The notes below the pieces were generated by a model. The model was not told the origin of the DNA. It ran no database searches and saw only the letters and a program-made list of their open reading frames with translations. Positions 43,529-55,359 of a stretch of 64,000 bases of DNA are shown in pieces; the first letter of the stretch is position 1, and every line of letters begins with the position of its first letter. Source of the stretch: Isoetes taiwanensis (Eukaryota; Streptophyta; Lycopodiopsida; Isoetales; Isoetaceae). The DNA is taken from the NCBI GenBank assembly GCA_021234155.1, contig JAJEKV010000493.1:106798-170797 (forward strand), in the 5' to 3' direction. Both the position numbers and the translations under genes were made by a program.

Positions 43529-43589
43529 GTCCCACTTTAATTAAATCGACTTATGGAATCTAAGGAAGAAATAGATTTATATGAAATAC

Positions 43590-45700
43590 AAAGTTTATGG
43601 TTTATTTTGGTATATACTCATGTTCCTTGAATTAAGGAAAAATTTGGACAATAATTTGAGATTGGTTTTTGGGGGCTATGATAATGAAGCCCAAGGGATA
43701 TAAGTATATAATCGAAACAAAGACCATTATAGTCGGTAGAGATGTTTTATTCAATGTGGTGTACTATATAAACAGTCTGAGAAAAGGGGTGAAAATAGTT
43801 TAAAATTCTTGAACCCATGGTTAAATTTGAAGGCCGATGAGACGGATGAATGGGAGGAGATTGAACGTACATTCATGAAGAAGAAAATGGGCAAAACAAT
43901 TAGGAAAATGCAATAGAGAAAGAAGAGAGTCAAGTCCCTGCGGTGAGAAATTTGAACACAAAGCCCACGAGGTGGAACAAGAACCAAAACAAAATGCATG
44001 ATCAGTCAAGATCAAAGGGAAAAAACACAAGCGAAAAATTATTTGAAGAAGCAAAATTAGAAGATAAACCTTATGGCAGAACTGAGCAAGGCAAAAGTAA
44101 AGGCGTATTGGAGCGATGGAGAGCATGAGCAAATAATGGCCATTCTAGAGGATGAGATCATACCACGGAATTTTGAAGAAATTCGGGAAAGTGTGAAGCG
44201 AAGAGAGAAAGTGGATGGCAGCTATGAGAGATGAGCTTAAATCATTTGAAGACACCAAAACATATGAGCTATTAAAATATGATGGGAAACAGAAATTTAT
44301 AGGGAGTAAATGGTTATATAAAATTAAGCTTAATCGGATGGCGTGCCAAGAAATTCAAAGCAAGATTAGTTGCTCAAGGTTATACTCAGCGGAAAAAGGC
44401 GGAGATTATGATGAAACCCTATTCCCCTATAGTAAAACTCACAAGCATCAAATTTTATTAGCCATAGCCAATGCTGCTGAACTTAGAATTGCATCATATG
44501 GATGTTAAAAGCGACTTTTTAAATGCAACACTTGAGGAGGAGGCATTTATGAAGGCATGCCCGGGCTATGAGCAAAGGGAAAAGACATGATATGGAAACT
44601 AAATAGAGGTGTATATGGGTTAAATCAATCACCAAGAGAATGGTACGTGTATGAATCAATTCTTGCAAGGCGAGGGATTCTGAAGTTACAAAATGATGGC
44701 AATTTGTATAGATTCAAGCAAGGTGAAGAATATTGTATAATAGCATTGTATGTGGATGATTGCATCATGGTAGCCAACTCAATCAAAGTTCTAAATTCAT
44801 GCGAGTGTATTCTGAAGTCACGGTTTCAAATGGCGGGGACCTAGGTGAACTAAAAGAAATTCTTGGGTATAGGGTAGTGGGAATAGAGAGCAAAAAGCAG
44901 GTTGAGGCTACATCAAGAAAAACATGTAGAAAATATGCTCAAAAGATTCAACTTTGGCGAAGCAAAGCCGACAAAAATTCCAATGACTCGGGACCGCAGT
45001 TAACACCGTGTACAAGATTTAAGCGAAGAGAATCTTGCCAAAATGGAAAACATTTCCTTACGGGGCATTAATTGGATGTTTACTATACTTGGCTAATAAT
45101 ACTCGATCGACATAGTTTATGCGGTCAATACACTCGCCGGGAGAAATCATAATGCAACCAGAGAGAGCATTGGGAACGGCCAAAGTCTTGAAATATCTCA
45201 AAAGGCACTCAGGACATGGTATATGTTTCAATTCGAGAAAATCTAATCATGAAATGTTATAGTGATCAGTTGGGGAGGAGACACGCACACGAAGGTCCAC
45301 ACATCGGTATGCAATATTTAAGGTGGAGGGTTATTTCACTGGAGATGTAAAAACAAGGCTGGCGTGGCCATGAGTTGTTGAAGCTAAATATCACGGCGAT
45401 TTGCATTAGTTGCCAAAAGGTAATTGTGGTGAGGAGATTATTAAATGAATTGAGCTGTGAACAAATGGAGCCCTACTTGACATATGGATGAGAGCGGCCA
45501 AAGGCTGCATAGCAATAGTGAAGAATCACATGCATCATGACATGACCAAAACACATTGAATTGAGCATGCACTTCATAAGGAATCTAGCTGAAAAAAGGG
45601 TAATACATATGGGTATGTTAATGAACAAAGCGGGTTTCTGGGACATCTTTACTAAGGCATTACGAGAAAGTAAATATGTGTGCTTTAAAAAAGGACAAGT
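43590..45700 (+). pseudogene. Copia integrase C-terminus, reverse transcriptase and RNase H
   Basis: Plus-strand blocks in order: YTHVPLELRKNLDNN and GYDNEA with ETKTIIVGRDVLFN (43610-43770; integrase C-terminal GKGY-like region), AAMRDELKSFEDTKTYELLK and IGSKWLYKIKL (44215-44335), DYDETLFPYSKTH, MDVKSDFLNATLEEEAFM (44500-44560), WKLNRGVYGLNQSPREWY (44593-44646), IALYVDDCIMVAN (44740-44778; the YVDD catalytic box) and LGTAKVLKYLKRHSGHGI (45170-45225; start of RNase H). All standard Ty1/copia motifs are present but divided among frames by single-base indels. The catalytic YVDD is kept. Confidence 0.92.
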
Positions 45701-45731
45701 TAAATGTGTCAAATACATAGACTTATAATTT

Positions 45732-45742
45732 GAAGGAGGAGG
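45732..45742 (+). other. Copia polypurine tract
   Basis: GAAGGAGGAGG immediately before the 3' LTR, the plus-strand primer site. Confidence 0.85.
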
Positions 45743-46611
45743 TGATGAGGATTGACATTATAAGTCATATGAACATTCATGGCGATGATGTGGTGAATGC
45801 ATGTAAAGAAACAAATGGCTTGAGATAATGATCTAAGTTGAATCATAAGTTCTTGAAGATTGTAAACTATGTTGCATGAAGACTTGAGCTAATATATACG
45901 CCTATGAGAAAGCGATGTGATAGGCGGACAACCTTGAACATTATGACATAATCTAGGGTGCAAGGGTTGATTATTGGTTGCTAGTTCAATGTTGAACATG
46001 GACATGCTTGTCGAAGAAAAGAAAACCTAATGTTAACATGGTTATGATTGCAAAAAGTCAACATTAAAATTGAAAATAGGTTTCAATGGTTCAAAGGCTT
46101 ATTTTTATGATACGCACATGGGATATATCGAAGGCGTCTCATTCTTTGAGTTTATCATGTGGGATATTTGGTGATGACAAAGAAGCCTGGATTGGAAAGT
46201 TGATCATTACCCTGCGGCGCCGGATTGGCGATTACAAAGGTATGAAACTGTTGAATAGAGGGGCGGATGAATCAATACCTGAGATCCGATATGGAAAGCT
46301 GGATATACTTGATCAATGGAGCTACGATGATCGGGTCAATGCGGGATGAGCGATTAAATTGTGCTATGGTGTTTTAAAAGGTTTAAAAGCTAAATGTTTA
46401 TTGACAATAGAACCATTGTGATTGCATACCATTGATTCAAATAAAATGATGGGAAAAATGTGTATAATCTAGTGGAGATTAGAGACCATATTGTGGCTCT
46501 CCACTAGATTATCATTTACACTATAGGTGCTCATGTAATTTGAAAAGAAATCTTGCTAGGCATCTCGGTTATGCTCTTGAGATAATCATAGCCTTTTCTT
46601 AAAATTTAACA
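45743..46611 (+). repeat. Copia 3' LTR
   Basis: Starts TGATGAGGATTGACA, ends AAAATTTAACA. Followed by the target-site duplication AACTT (46612-46616) that also precedes the 5' LTR (28872-28876). Confidence 0.9.
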
Positions 46612-46664
46612 AACTTTAACAAGGTTTGGACCCCTTTATAATAAGAAAATGGAGAATGCAGTTC

Positions 46665-48161
46665 TTTTTTTTTTTTTCTTTTGAAGTCAAGGATCTGTAT
46701 TATATTCAAGGATAAAACATTTTCATACATACAGTTGAGCGAGCTGCTACCACTTCTGTATCCATGGATAGCAGCCCAAACTCTGAGCCTAGTACTCTTT
46801 AGCCTCTCTCAACTTCTTCTCCATAGGATACTACAGGAGAGAAGGACTAATTTCCTAGACCCTAATGACACAATTAGGGCCAGTTACTGGACAAGAACTA
46901 CCCAGCCTCTTCTCCAATACGGATACTATGGGGCTGAGTTCTGTCTTTCCACATGCCCCAAGCTTTGCATCATTGCTTCAAAAATAGGCCCTCGGATATG
47001 GCAAAGAAACGGACTGAGATTACCGGCGTGACAAGAAAGTAGTATGTCGCCAAGTAAATTTGTCAAACTAGGGATCCTCTTTATGCTTCCACCGAAGATA
47101 GTGCTGATCCCATCAGGCTGGCATGCATAAGGGTGCCTCATGTTATAAGGCTTTCGACCTTCTTCTCACCAACGAACCCGGAGGGGCGGCTTGCTAGAAT
47201 CGACCCCGCTGACCCATCATGCATCTAGCCATGGGGCCTTGTCTTTCTGCAAGACCAAGAATTTAACCTTTCTAGGGTCTCCGCCCACTAGAAGTCAATG
47301 GCTTTGAGCTGTCCCGTTCTCTGAGAATACCAATTCTCAAGCCACCCCTTGAGGAGGAAAGGGGAACACGGACCTGCCAATTATTAGACAAGCGACCACA
47401 AAGTCTTTGAAATATTTGCGTGAGAAATCTGCGAAGCGCTTGTCTTACTGTCAAAGGGTTTAGCTCTTGCGGATACTAGCACGGCATAAAGAAAGGGGTT
47501 TTGCGGAATAATAGTACTATAGATGCCAACAACGTCTTTTTCTTACGTCATAGTACTCTGGGGGCCAACATTTGTTTCAGTCTAACACCAAGCTAATCTT
47601 GAAAGATCCCTTAGAAAATTATTCTATTTGGGGAATTTGTACTTGAAGAGTGGTTCCTTCTTCTTATGGCGGCACATACTCTGGCTGTTAATATCTGTTT
47701 CTGGAATGCGCATCCCTTCTCCGGCCAGGACCACTAGAAGGCGACAAAGAACGAAATCAATGTGAAGAAGAGGAGCATCACTTTACCTCTGAAGCTAACA
47801 GAGGCACACCTCCTATAGCGAAACCACATTGCCCGGATCGAAAACAAAAGCGAAATACCAAGTGCATTCACCTTGCCAAGAACCTCAAAGCCTCTAAAAG
47901 CTGTTGTCAAGGATTAGAAGCTAGAAGAAAATGGAAGGAAGCTTCCTGGTTTTGCACGAAAGGGAATGAAAAGAAGAAAGGCCGACTTGCAAGATTGGTT
48001 CTACCGGCCAGTCTTGAGAACACGGATCCTAGCGCCCCCTCGGCATCCAGGCAGTCTGATTCACAAGGAGATGGGGTAGGCCATAAGCGCCCCTAAGTTT
48101 CTTTCAAGCGGCCGCCATCACTGGATTTCGGCCCCTTCTCCCGAAAAAATCAGGTAGTATC
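46665..48161 (-). mobile_element. Minus-strand poly(A) retroposon with 12-bp target duplication
   Basis: A 13-base T run (46665-46677) marks a poly(A) tail on the minus strand. The word GAATGCAGTTCT occurs at both edges (46654-46665 and 48162-48173), the target-site duplication of an L1-type insertion. The interior has weak minus-strand resemblance to the C-terminal part of an L1 protein (RGGLRIGILRERDSS near 47340), with many stops. It landed about 50 bp beyond the copia 3' LTR. LINE is favoured over a processed pseudogene, but the content is too worn to be sure. Confidence 0.6.
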
Positions 48162-48173
48162 GAATGCAGTTCT

Positions 48174-48666
48174 AGACCGGTGGAAAAACTGCCAGTTTCT
48201 CTAAAGTTTGAACAATCACCACAACATACGGGTGATTCCATTAATCATGAAATCTTCACAAATCATTAAGAATCAAATTAAGATTCAAAAGGTGGTGTTT
48301 TATTGTAAAATTGAAATTTCTTACATTAAGTACATGGATTTAAGTAGGAGGGGGTAGTTGGATTTTTGATGCAATTCATGTTTGCATGTCGCACTAGAAT
48401 TAGTTACATTGAGACCCTGCTCAAACAATAGCATCGCAATGGTGAGATCTCAAACAATAGCACATTGTCATAATGTGATAATTTTGTTGTCGTGTTTAAC
48501 GTTAAATAGCATTTTCAACAATCATAATCGATACAATTGTATCCCACAACCATGACATTCAATTCTTTTCCAATACCAAATTTGGCTATATATTTTGTAG
48601 TATTTCATAGTTACTTATAAACTTGAGTTGCCTTACACTAGCTTGTAGACTTGGAGTCACCTTACA
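48174..48666. other. Unassigned AT-rich sequence
   Basis: No gene seen. Contains a short direct repeat CTTACACTAGCTTGTA (about 48632 and 48661) at the 3' side of the F-box gene. Confidence 0.4.
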
Positions 48667-49774
48667 CTAGCTTGTAAGCTTATGAAATGTAGGTTTGAAA
48701 GTAAATCCACCTATAATAATAGTCGTATCTATGCATGTGTCAACTAATTTCCATGAATTTTTGCTCAATGGGAAGGCATCAATCCAACCACATGTGTAGA
48801 AATAAATTTGTTTATCATCCTTGGCAATCACTGGCCTTGAATTGAAGTGAATCTAGGTGCATGTCCTATAGATCTTAGAAAGCTCCATTGGGAGCGCCAA
48901 TATCAAATGTCAGAGGCCATACTCTAGAGCAACACCCTCCATGGCCGTAACAAGCAAGATACTCCCATCGAGTTCACCTGAGATAATATTGGTGCTTGAT
49001 GTTCGGGTTTTGGGGTTGGGGTATGAGTGGTGGTTCTTAGTTTCAAATCATAGCTCGAGGAAGGAATAGCTAGCAAGGCTTGAGTTATGAGCATTAAGGA
49101 TATATAGAATGTTGTGCATAATGAGTCGAGCGAAGGCGAAAGGTGGAGCAAGGGAGGAAGTGTGTGAAAGGTGGGCAAGGGAGGAAGTCATGCCGGGCAA
49201 GATCGTCCAGAATCGAAGATGTAATGGCCGGGGCCGGTAAAAGTGTGAGCGTAAGCATAGAAAGAAACCAGGCTCTGTGTCCTTAGAGAATAAGGAAAAA
49301 GCGGCTCGAGGAGCTCTGGGACGAAGATAGAAAGGATGGAAAGGGGCCAAGGAAGGTCTAACCATTGGTTTAAAAGGGTTGCATACAGCAAGGGCATCCA
49401 GGGCATCCTTATACTTCCAGTTCAGAAACATACCAAACGCCCGTTAATTGCGCCCGTTATCAGCCCGCAGACGGGTATTAGGGTTCTACGAAGACGAACC
49501 CGCGCCTGTGTTACGCAGACTCATACATCCAGCAGATTTCTTCTCCGGTGCACCTTCTTTCCACCGTTATCAAAACCGACGAAACGGATCTGCTCTCGCA
49601 ATATTTCAGGTACTCCTCTGATTCCATCAGTTTTCTCCAACCTTTGCATACTGCCCTAAACTTTGTCACCCTGTATAACAATGGCACTCTAGGTATTATC
49701 TCATATATCAAGCTCGTCTTCCAGCTTTTCTCCATATCGCCGGTTTTAACTTGCCGTCTAGCTCCATAATCCAA
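48667..49774 (-). pseudogene. F-box protein gene, frameshifted
   Basis: The minus-strand frame from 49774 reads MEKSWKTSLIYEIIPRVPLL, then FRAVCKGWRKLMESEEYLKY, a clear F-box (L-I-x-E-I-L-x-R-V/L-P...R-x-V-C-K-x-W). Further left, in other frames, come AVCNPF then NQWLDLPWPL, GELDGSILLVTAMEGVALEY (about 48976-48917) and IYFYTCGWIDAFPLSKNSWK (about 48811-48752) with GGFTFKPTF before a TAG at 48667-48669. This is the layout of an intronless F-box protein with an FBA/kelch-like C-terminal domain of about 365 codons. Such proteins bind Skp1 and present substrates to an SCF ubiquitin ligase. At least three frameshifts and one stop break it. It is either a pseudogene or a gene damaged by consensus errors. 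Confidence 0.75.
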
Positions 49775-52060
49775 AAAGGCTTTTTGTTCGTCTTCTTAAA
49801 TAGTTGATGTAGTTAAAAAGGCACCCTTTTTAGACGTGACCCAGTGCCCTTTCGTCTCGTTCGGATTTGTATTAGGCATAGATAAATGATAGTGTATAAC
49901 CATAGTTAATTATTCAAGTGATCCTTCAATAGTTCAATTGCTTCTTTCTTCAATCCTAATATTGTACTCTAATCCGTTTCTAATGAGCTAGCCAGCTGGG
50001 AGTGCTTAATGAAAAAACCTGGGAATGAACAAAACGTTAATGTAATCTTAAGCTATAGATTACACGATATTGCATAGCATTAATGTGTAAAAACTTTAAG
50101 TCCGCAATTAATAGACAAGAACATATGATCAATAGATAAGGGAGCTCATATGAACAATTGGATGACAAGAACTGTACTGTACATGTGGCCGGCACAAGTA
50201 TATAACAAGAATAACTATGCATGCTTTTGATTTGGAGCATTCAGCTGTTCAGGTATTCCTCCACCTATCTGGCATTGGTAAGTTTCAGTAATAATTTGAG
50301 TGTTAAGTTTTAATGTTGAAATAGACGTGCGACTTGCGGTACAACTTGAATTAATTTACAACAATAACCAGATGACAGCTCTCCCTACTGCGTATTTAAT
50401 TAACATCCTCTTCTGCAGCAACAGCCAGCTGGATTTCAGTTCAATGCCCAGATTTCATCAAACAATTTTTTATTAGCAGCAATTTATTCATCCAACAATC
50501 TTCAGTGTGGTGTGTGGAACCAGTTTCATGCCTGTAGATTTAGGGCTTCAAATCCTTGGATGCCATCGGAATGAGAAAAATCATGTTTCTGGCAGACCCT
50601 ACCTCCCGTTCAATCAAATCTATTAAGTGGTTAAGGTTGGTAAGTTTTCCTCACCGATCTTTCAGCCTCTTGGTGCTAGATATTGCCAGATAAGGTTTTC
50701 GTTGGAATATTTACTGGAAGACTTTCGGTAACAACATTCAGCAACAACAAGATTCTGCAACAACATTCAGCAGCAGAGTACTGGAAGCCATGTAAGTGTA
50801 GTTTGGCTTGCACTCACTGCAAGGTCTTGCAGCTCTGGCTCTCCATGTTGTTCGATTTTAAATATATCCAAATAAGACTTTATTGCTAGCCATATAGTTA
50901 CTGCGATCTCAGTTTGATTCAAGGCTGCACTCATTGTGGCCTTTGGTAATGGGCTCAGATCTGTATACAGGCTTAAGATTTATAAGTAGAGAACTCCATC
51001 CTCGGCGCGGCTGGAGCAAAGCTCCTGTGGGCTTGCTGTCATTTAGATTTGTGTGCTTGCTGAACCCTTTGTGATGTAAGTGGTGCTTCCTAGAGGCTGA
51101 GAAACATATTCAGGCAATTTTTTGAACCTCGGTTACTTGTGCTATCATCCTAGCAGATGGGACTAGTTTGGGGCATCTTATTTGATTCATATGAGGTTTA
51201 AGCCTAGTATCATGTCCATCTTTGCACTTCTATAGGGACTTCTTATTTGATTCATATGAGGTTTTGCATAGTATCATGTTCGTCTTTGCACTTCTATGTA
51301 AATCTCATTTCTGCTCTGCAAAGTGCGCCAGCTAAAGGTCTGATGGGCTTGGGGGCACATGAAGCTTCGTTTATCTTATGACTAATGAATCTTTGTGTGA
51401 ATTGCTATCTATATGGAAGATGTTGTGATGAAGTTGGTGTCTATGCTATGTGTTGAGTGGGTAGTTTTAAGTATGTCCACTTTTCATGTGCTTATTTAAT
51501 CAAGTAGTGTTCTTTAGATGGGTTTCAGTTAGGTCCATGATCTTCTATCTCACCTAGAAGAAGCTTTTTTGTACACATGGTGCTGTAAACAGTGTATAGT
51601 GGAATGTATGGGAATCAGGGTTAAATTTGAACGTTGTAATACCATTCTAGAGCCCTCCAGCCATACGAGAGAATGGCACTTCATTTTATAACAATGCAAA
51701 TTCATTTTATAACAATGCAAAAGAACGGCAACACAAAACAATGCCATTCAGACCGAAATGCAACGCCATACAACAGAATGGCTATCATTTTAAAAATTTC
51801 TAATTTTATATGCATTATTGTATATATAATATTTTGTTCTAATATTTTATATGTCCCAACATTTTGCCATGCAAATATCATATTGTGTATGTATAATGTG
51901 TGTTTAATGTATTATCTAACTAACTACGTTTTAAATAAATTTTTGGTTGGTTGGTTTTGGAATTAGTGGTGGTGCACGAGTTGAGAAAAAGTTGGCAACC
52001 ACCATACCATTGTTGAATGCAAAATTAAAAAGTTTCCTTCTCGATCAATAATGGGGCCGG
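49775..52060. other. Intergenic sequence with small tandem duplications
   Basis: No gene supported. A 65-bp unit starting TCTTATTTGATTCATATGAGG is duplicated at 51176 and 51241, and a 21-bp unit TTCATTTTATAACAATGCAAA occurs twice at 51674-51720. The F-box promoter region should lie at the left end. Confidence 0.45.
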
Positions 52061-55000
52061 GCTCCAACTAGTCAGCCCTTTTTCATGATCCTTAATCTTC
52101 CTCCCATACGGTGGTCTTGCTTAGCTCTGTGGCGCCAATCTTGAAGCAAAAGCGTGAGAGGAATAGAAGTGCGTGGCGATAATCTTTGAAGCAAAAAGCG
52201 GCGGAAAGAGGTATGACTTAGAAGAAGCGAGAGGTATGACTTGGAAGTCTCGAGATTTGGAAGAGCGATTTGAAACAAAGAGATCTTGAGGGCGATGCAT
52301 GCCAACCCGATGAAGTTCAAACAAATGCGGCATTATGGGATGCTTCGAGGAAACAACAATTTAGCGAATGTTTATAATGAAGTAATGAAATTGTCGCGGG
52401 CCACTCTTCTTCTTCGGCAAGTTCTATAGAGTGTGAGCATGGTTTTCAAAAAAGCAATTTGATAAAAGATGAAGACAAAGACCATCTATTCTTGACTACA
52501 CTTGAGACCTTGATGTTTTGTCATTTATCAGTGAGTTATATAGATGTTGATTATGAATTGATTTTTTCTAATTGGATGGATCAAAAGCAACACCCGTGAT
52601 TTGCCATTGTAACTTTTTAATATGAATATATGGGGTCATTGAGTATTATATTCGATAAGGCAAATTCATGATTTGGTTATTGAGTTATTTCATTAATTTG
52701 TTGATTTATTGTATTGAATGGCGGTCAAAAGATTTATCATGCAACGAATGCTTAGCGTTAAAAGCTGTCGTTCAAGCCAGAAAGAAAGTTTTGAAAGTGC
52801 CTTTCAAAGAATTGAAGGGCTGCGCCTGCAGAATTTAACCCTTTGGGGCTATATGTCTTTAGGAGGCGATTGGAATGTATGGGGCTATATGTCTTTAGGA
52901 GACAGGAGGCTCCTATTGTATGCTTGGCACTAGTGGGGGACAAGCACTGCTAAGAGATTAGATGCAAATGGACTACACATGGTTCTTAATTTCAAACAGT
53001 GTTTGTGGTGGTAGTAGCATTAGTACTCTTCTATTAGTTATCAGCTTGAACACTTGCAACTTTCGGAGGGAGGATTTTTATGGGAATTTTAGCTTTGGGT
53101 GTAGTGGCAGCGTGGAGTCCTTTGCATAACATTGTTGGCCGTGGCAATTTACATGGCGAGTTTTGAAGTGATTTATCTCACATTTGGTTTTCTCAAGGAA
53201 TGCTTTCGAGCATGGGCGGGCTCCCCATAGTACTCACGATTAAGGAAGAGGTTGAGAGGGTTATGGTCAAAGTATCGCATTGTCCTATTCTAATGCTTTT
53301 ATGTTTTCGCTTCTTGTTAAGGACTTGTATCACTTCTATATTTTTTTTAAATTTTTACCTTAAACCTTAAAAAAAACCCTCACGGTGCATTTATATGGCC
53401 AAAATACTAATGTCATATTCCATAGTATAAAACTACCCTTATGTTTTACACACGTAATGGCGGTGAGCGAAAATTTCCCTCTCGAAATGTTAGAGGCGGT
53501 CCACATTTTATACGTGCCCACCTTTTGCTCAATCCGTGAACACTAGCGGCTACGCCGGATGGCACTAGCGACCTAGGTGGAGACCGAAAAGTTAATAGAT
53601 ATAAAAGGTGATAATATGGAAATGTGGCTGCCTAACATTGCGTTTTTGTTATTATTCAATGCTCTTGGTATTTTATTTTTTAGAAATTAACGAAATGTCC
53701 TTAATGCCATGTAAGTTTGTTTGTAAATTAATCAAAAGTTATTAGGATAATTATGGAAATGACCTTGAGTATTGAAATGCTTTTTTGGTGATCTAGACTA
53801 CAACATTTGTCCTCTTACAAACCTAATCTACATGTATGACGCATGGCTTACATATAGCATGTGAAACATGTGATATGTCACATATGCCATGCCACCTTAT
53901 ATAACTAGACAAAAATTGAAACAACCTTAGGAGTTAATATTAGTACGACTACTATGTAAAATTGGCTCCACATAATGGGTTTTGTTGGGTTATGCACATA
54001 CAGTGGAAGAATTACTTCTCCACAGGCCGCTCTGCGAGGTTCAACCACTAGCTTGCAGGGCCCTTACCCTACATAATGGCTTGTGGTAATGATCTCAAAT
54101 AGTTCTCATGGTATTTAGGCATCGTTATTTGTATATATGTTATCGGCTAGCATCAAGGGATGTTACAACTTGTAACAAACTAAGAAAAGGTTGGAGCTTG
54201 TGCTATAATAGCATCACGGGATGCTATTGCCGTAGTACAAACTTGTAACAAACCAAGAAATGTTGCGAATAATGGCCATGCATAAACCATAATATGAAAT
54301 AAGGGTTCCATTGTGTTTGTGAAAGTGAAGAAGTTACAAGACCATGGTCTATATCAAATCATTCGTAATAGTATAACCTGAAATACTTTTTATTATTACT
54401 TGTTTTCTCCTATTAGTAATTTATGGTCATCGATCTTCATAATATTCCATGACATATTTACTGCTACCACTCACTTTTATCCATTCAATACCGTGGGGTC
54501 AAAACAAAAAATTTGACCTTATCATATGGACTTTCGAACCATTGCACAAAGTCCAAAATACAAGTCCTAGAATATTTATTGTTAGAATCTTTGTTCTAGA
54601 AAGCTAACATAAAGTGTAGAAGCGATTGCCATTGTCCTCTAAACAAAGAGAGCAAAGCAGAATGTGAACAAAAACAAAAAGCAAAACTAGCAGGAAAGAA
54701 TCAAAGAGAAGAAAAATTTGAAAAATCCATAGGTGATTAATAGAAAGGGAAAATAATTTACTACAATTCAGGATAGGATTTGCAAAAGTTAGATGGTGAT
54801 CACATTGCATATTCGCTAGCGCTTTTAGTCTAGCGAGAGAATCTTAATCAACTAACCCTTGAATCCTCAATTGCAATTGGGCGTTAGAATACTTCTTCAA
54901 AATTTGTTATATATATTCAAATCTCACCGTGTTTGTCTCCATGACCATGGAGTTATGCGAACAATTGTTTCCAATTCTGGTCTTCATGATTATGCAAATA

Positions 55001-55180
55001 TACATTTGGGAGCCACAAAGCAGTAGCAAGAGTAGCATCAACTCATTGTACATACAACAAAAGAAAATGGCAACTATGATTAAAAGAATCAGCAATAATT
55101 GCTTCTCTGAAATATATAAAAACCATAGCTAGCACAGCCGTTTTAAATCAAATTCACTTTCAGTGTAGTCTCATTATGCA
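52061..55180. other. Intergenic sequence, no gene seen
   Basis: Short frames only. A 36-bp unit GGGGCTATATGTCTTTAGGA is duplicated at 52845-52900. A few CG-rich patches (53450-53600) stand out from the AT-rich background but hold no recognisable motif. Confidence 0.4.
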
Positions 55181-55189
55181 TGTCTTTTG

Positions 55190-55357
55190 CCAATCGTTAT
55201 GTAACTATACTGACACCAACAAGCATCAACGCCGGCACCTACACGGTTGTAGTGTGATAAGCATAGGAATTGGAACACTTTCACTAAAGTGACTCCTCAT
55301 TGCTTCTCTCCTCGTAGTAGGTGGGCACTCTACCAACTAACTAGCCCGTGGGGCGAA
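55190..55357 (-). mobile_element. tRNA-derived SINE, minus strand
   Basis: On the minus strand GGGCTAGTTAGTTGGTAGAG contains an A box (complement of 55333-55343), followed after about 57 bases by GTTCCAATTCC, a worn B box (55266-55276). The 5' part resembles a tRNA D-arm, but no anticodon arm or acceptor stem can be built, so it is a SINE head rather than a tRNA gene. The 3' end is uncertain. Confidence 0.45.
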
Positions 55358-55359
55358 CA

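Larger units (their letters stand above)
31450..43550. mobile_element. Large (about 12 kb) insertion inside copia, possible TIR transposon
   Basis: Copia coding stops near 31445 and resumes near 43600. The two junctions carry an inverted repeat: ATTTAATTAAAGTGGGAC (31454-31471) and GTCCCACTTTAATTAAAT (about 43529-43546). If TTAATTAA is a target-site duplication, the element ends are AGTGGGAC..GTCCCACT; because TTAATTAA is itself a palindrome, the exact limit is ambiguous. On the left, GGGAC recurs three times at 19-bp steps. Inside are a DUF7869 transposase-like gene on the minus strand and a multi-part unit with an FCP1-like domain on the plus strand. A captured or composite element is the simplest reading, but deletion of the copia integrase core means more than a clean insertion took place. 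Confidence 0.5.
28877..46611 (+). mobile_element. Ty1/copia LTR retrotransposon, split by a 12-kb insertion
   Basis: Complete outer structure on the plus strand: 5' LTR 28877-29731, PBS 29733-29744, gag from 30021, protease and pre-integrase to about 31445, integrase C-terminus and RT from about 43600, RNase H to about 45.7 kb, PPT 45732-45742 and 3' LTR 45743-46611. A 5-bp target-site duplication AACTT flanks it (28872-28876 and 46612-46616). Domain order PR-INT-RT-RH and the tRNA-iMet PBS define the Ty1/copia superfamily. Without the foreign 12-kb block the element would be about 5.6 kb. The integrase catalytic core is missing at the insertion point. All coding parts carry stops and shifts, so it is inactive as read. 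Confidence 0.92.

Noticed and set aside
46665-48161. Processed pseudogene of a host mRNA
   Set aside because: A faint LINE C-terminal similarity and L1-style target duplication make a LINE more likely; no host protein recognised.
55308-55357. tRNA gene on the minus strand
   Set aside because: The D-arm-like A box is there, but no anticodon arm, T-arm or acceptor pairing can be formed; it is better read as a SINE head.
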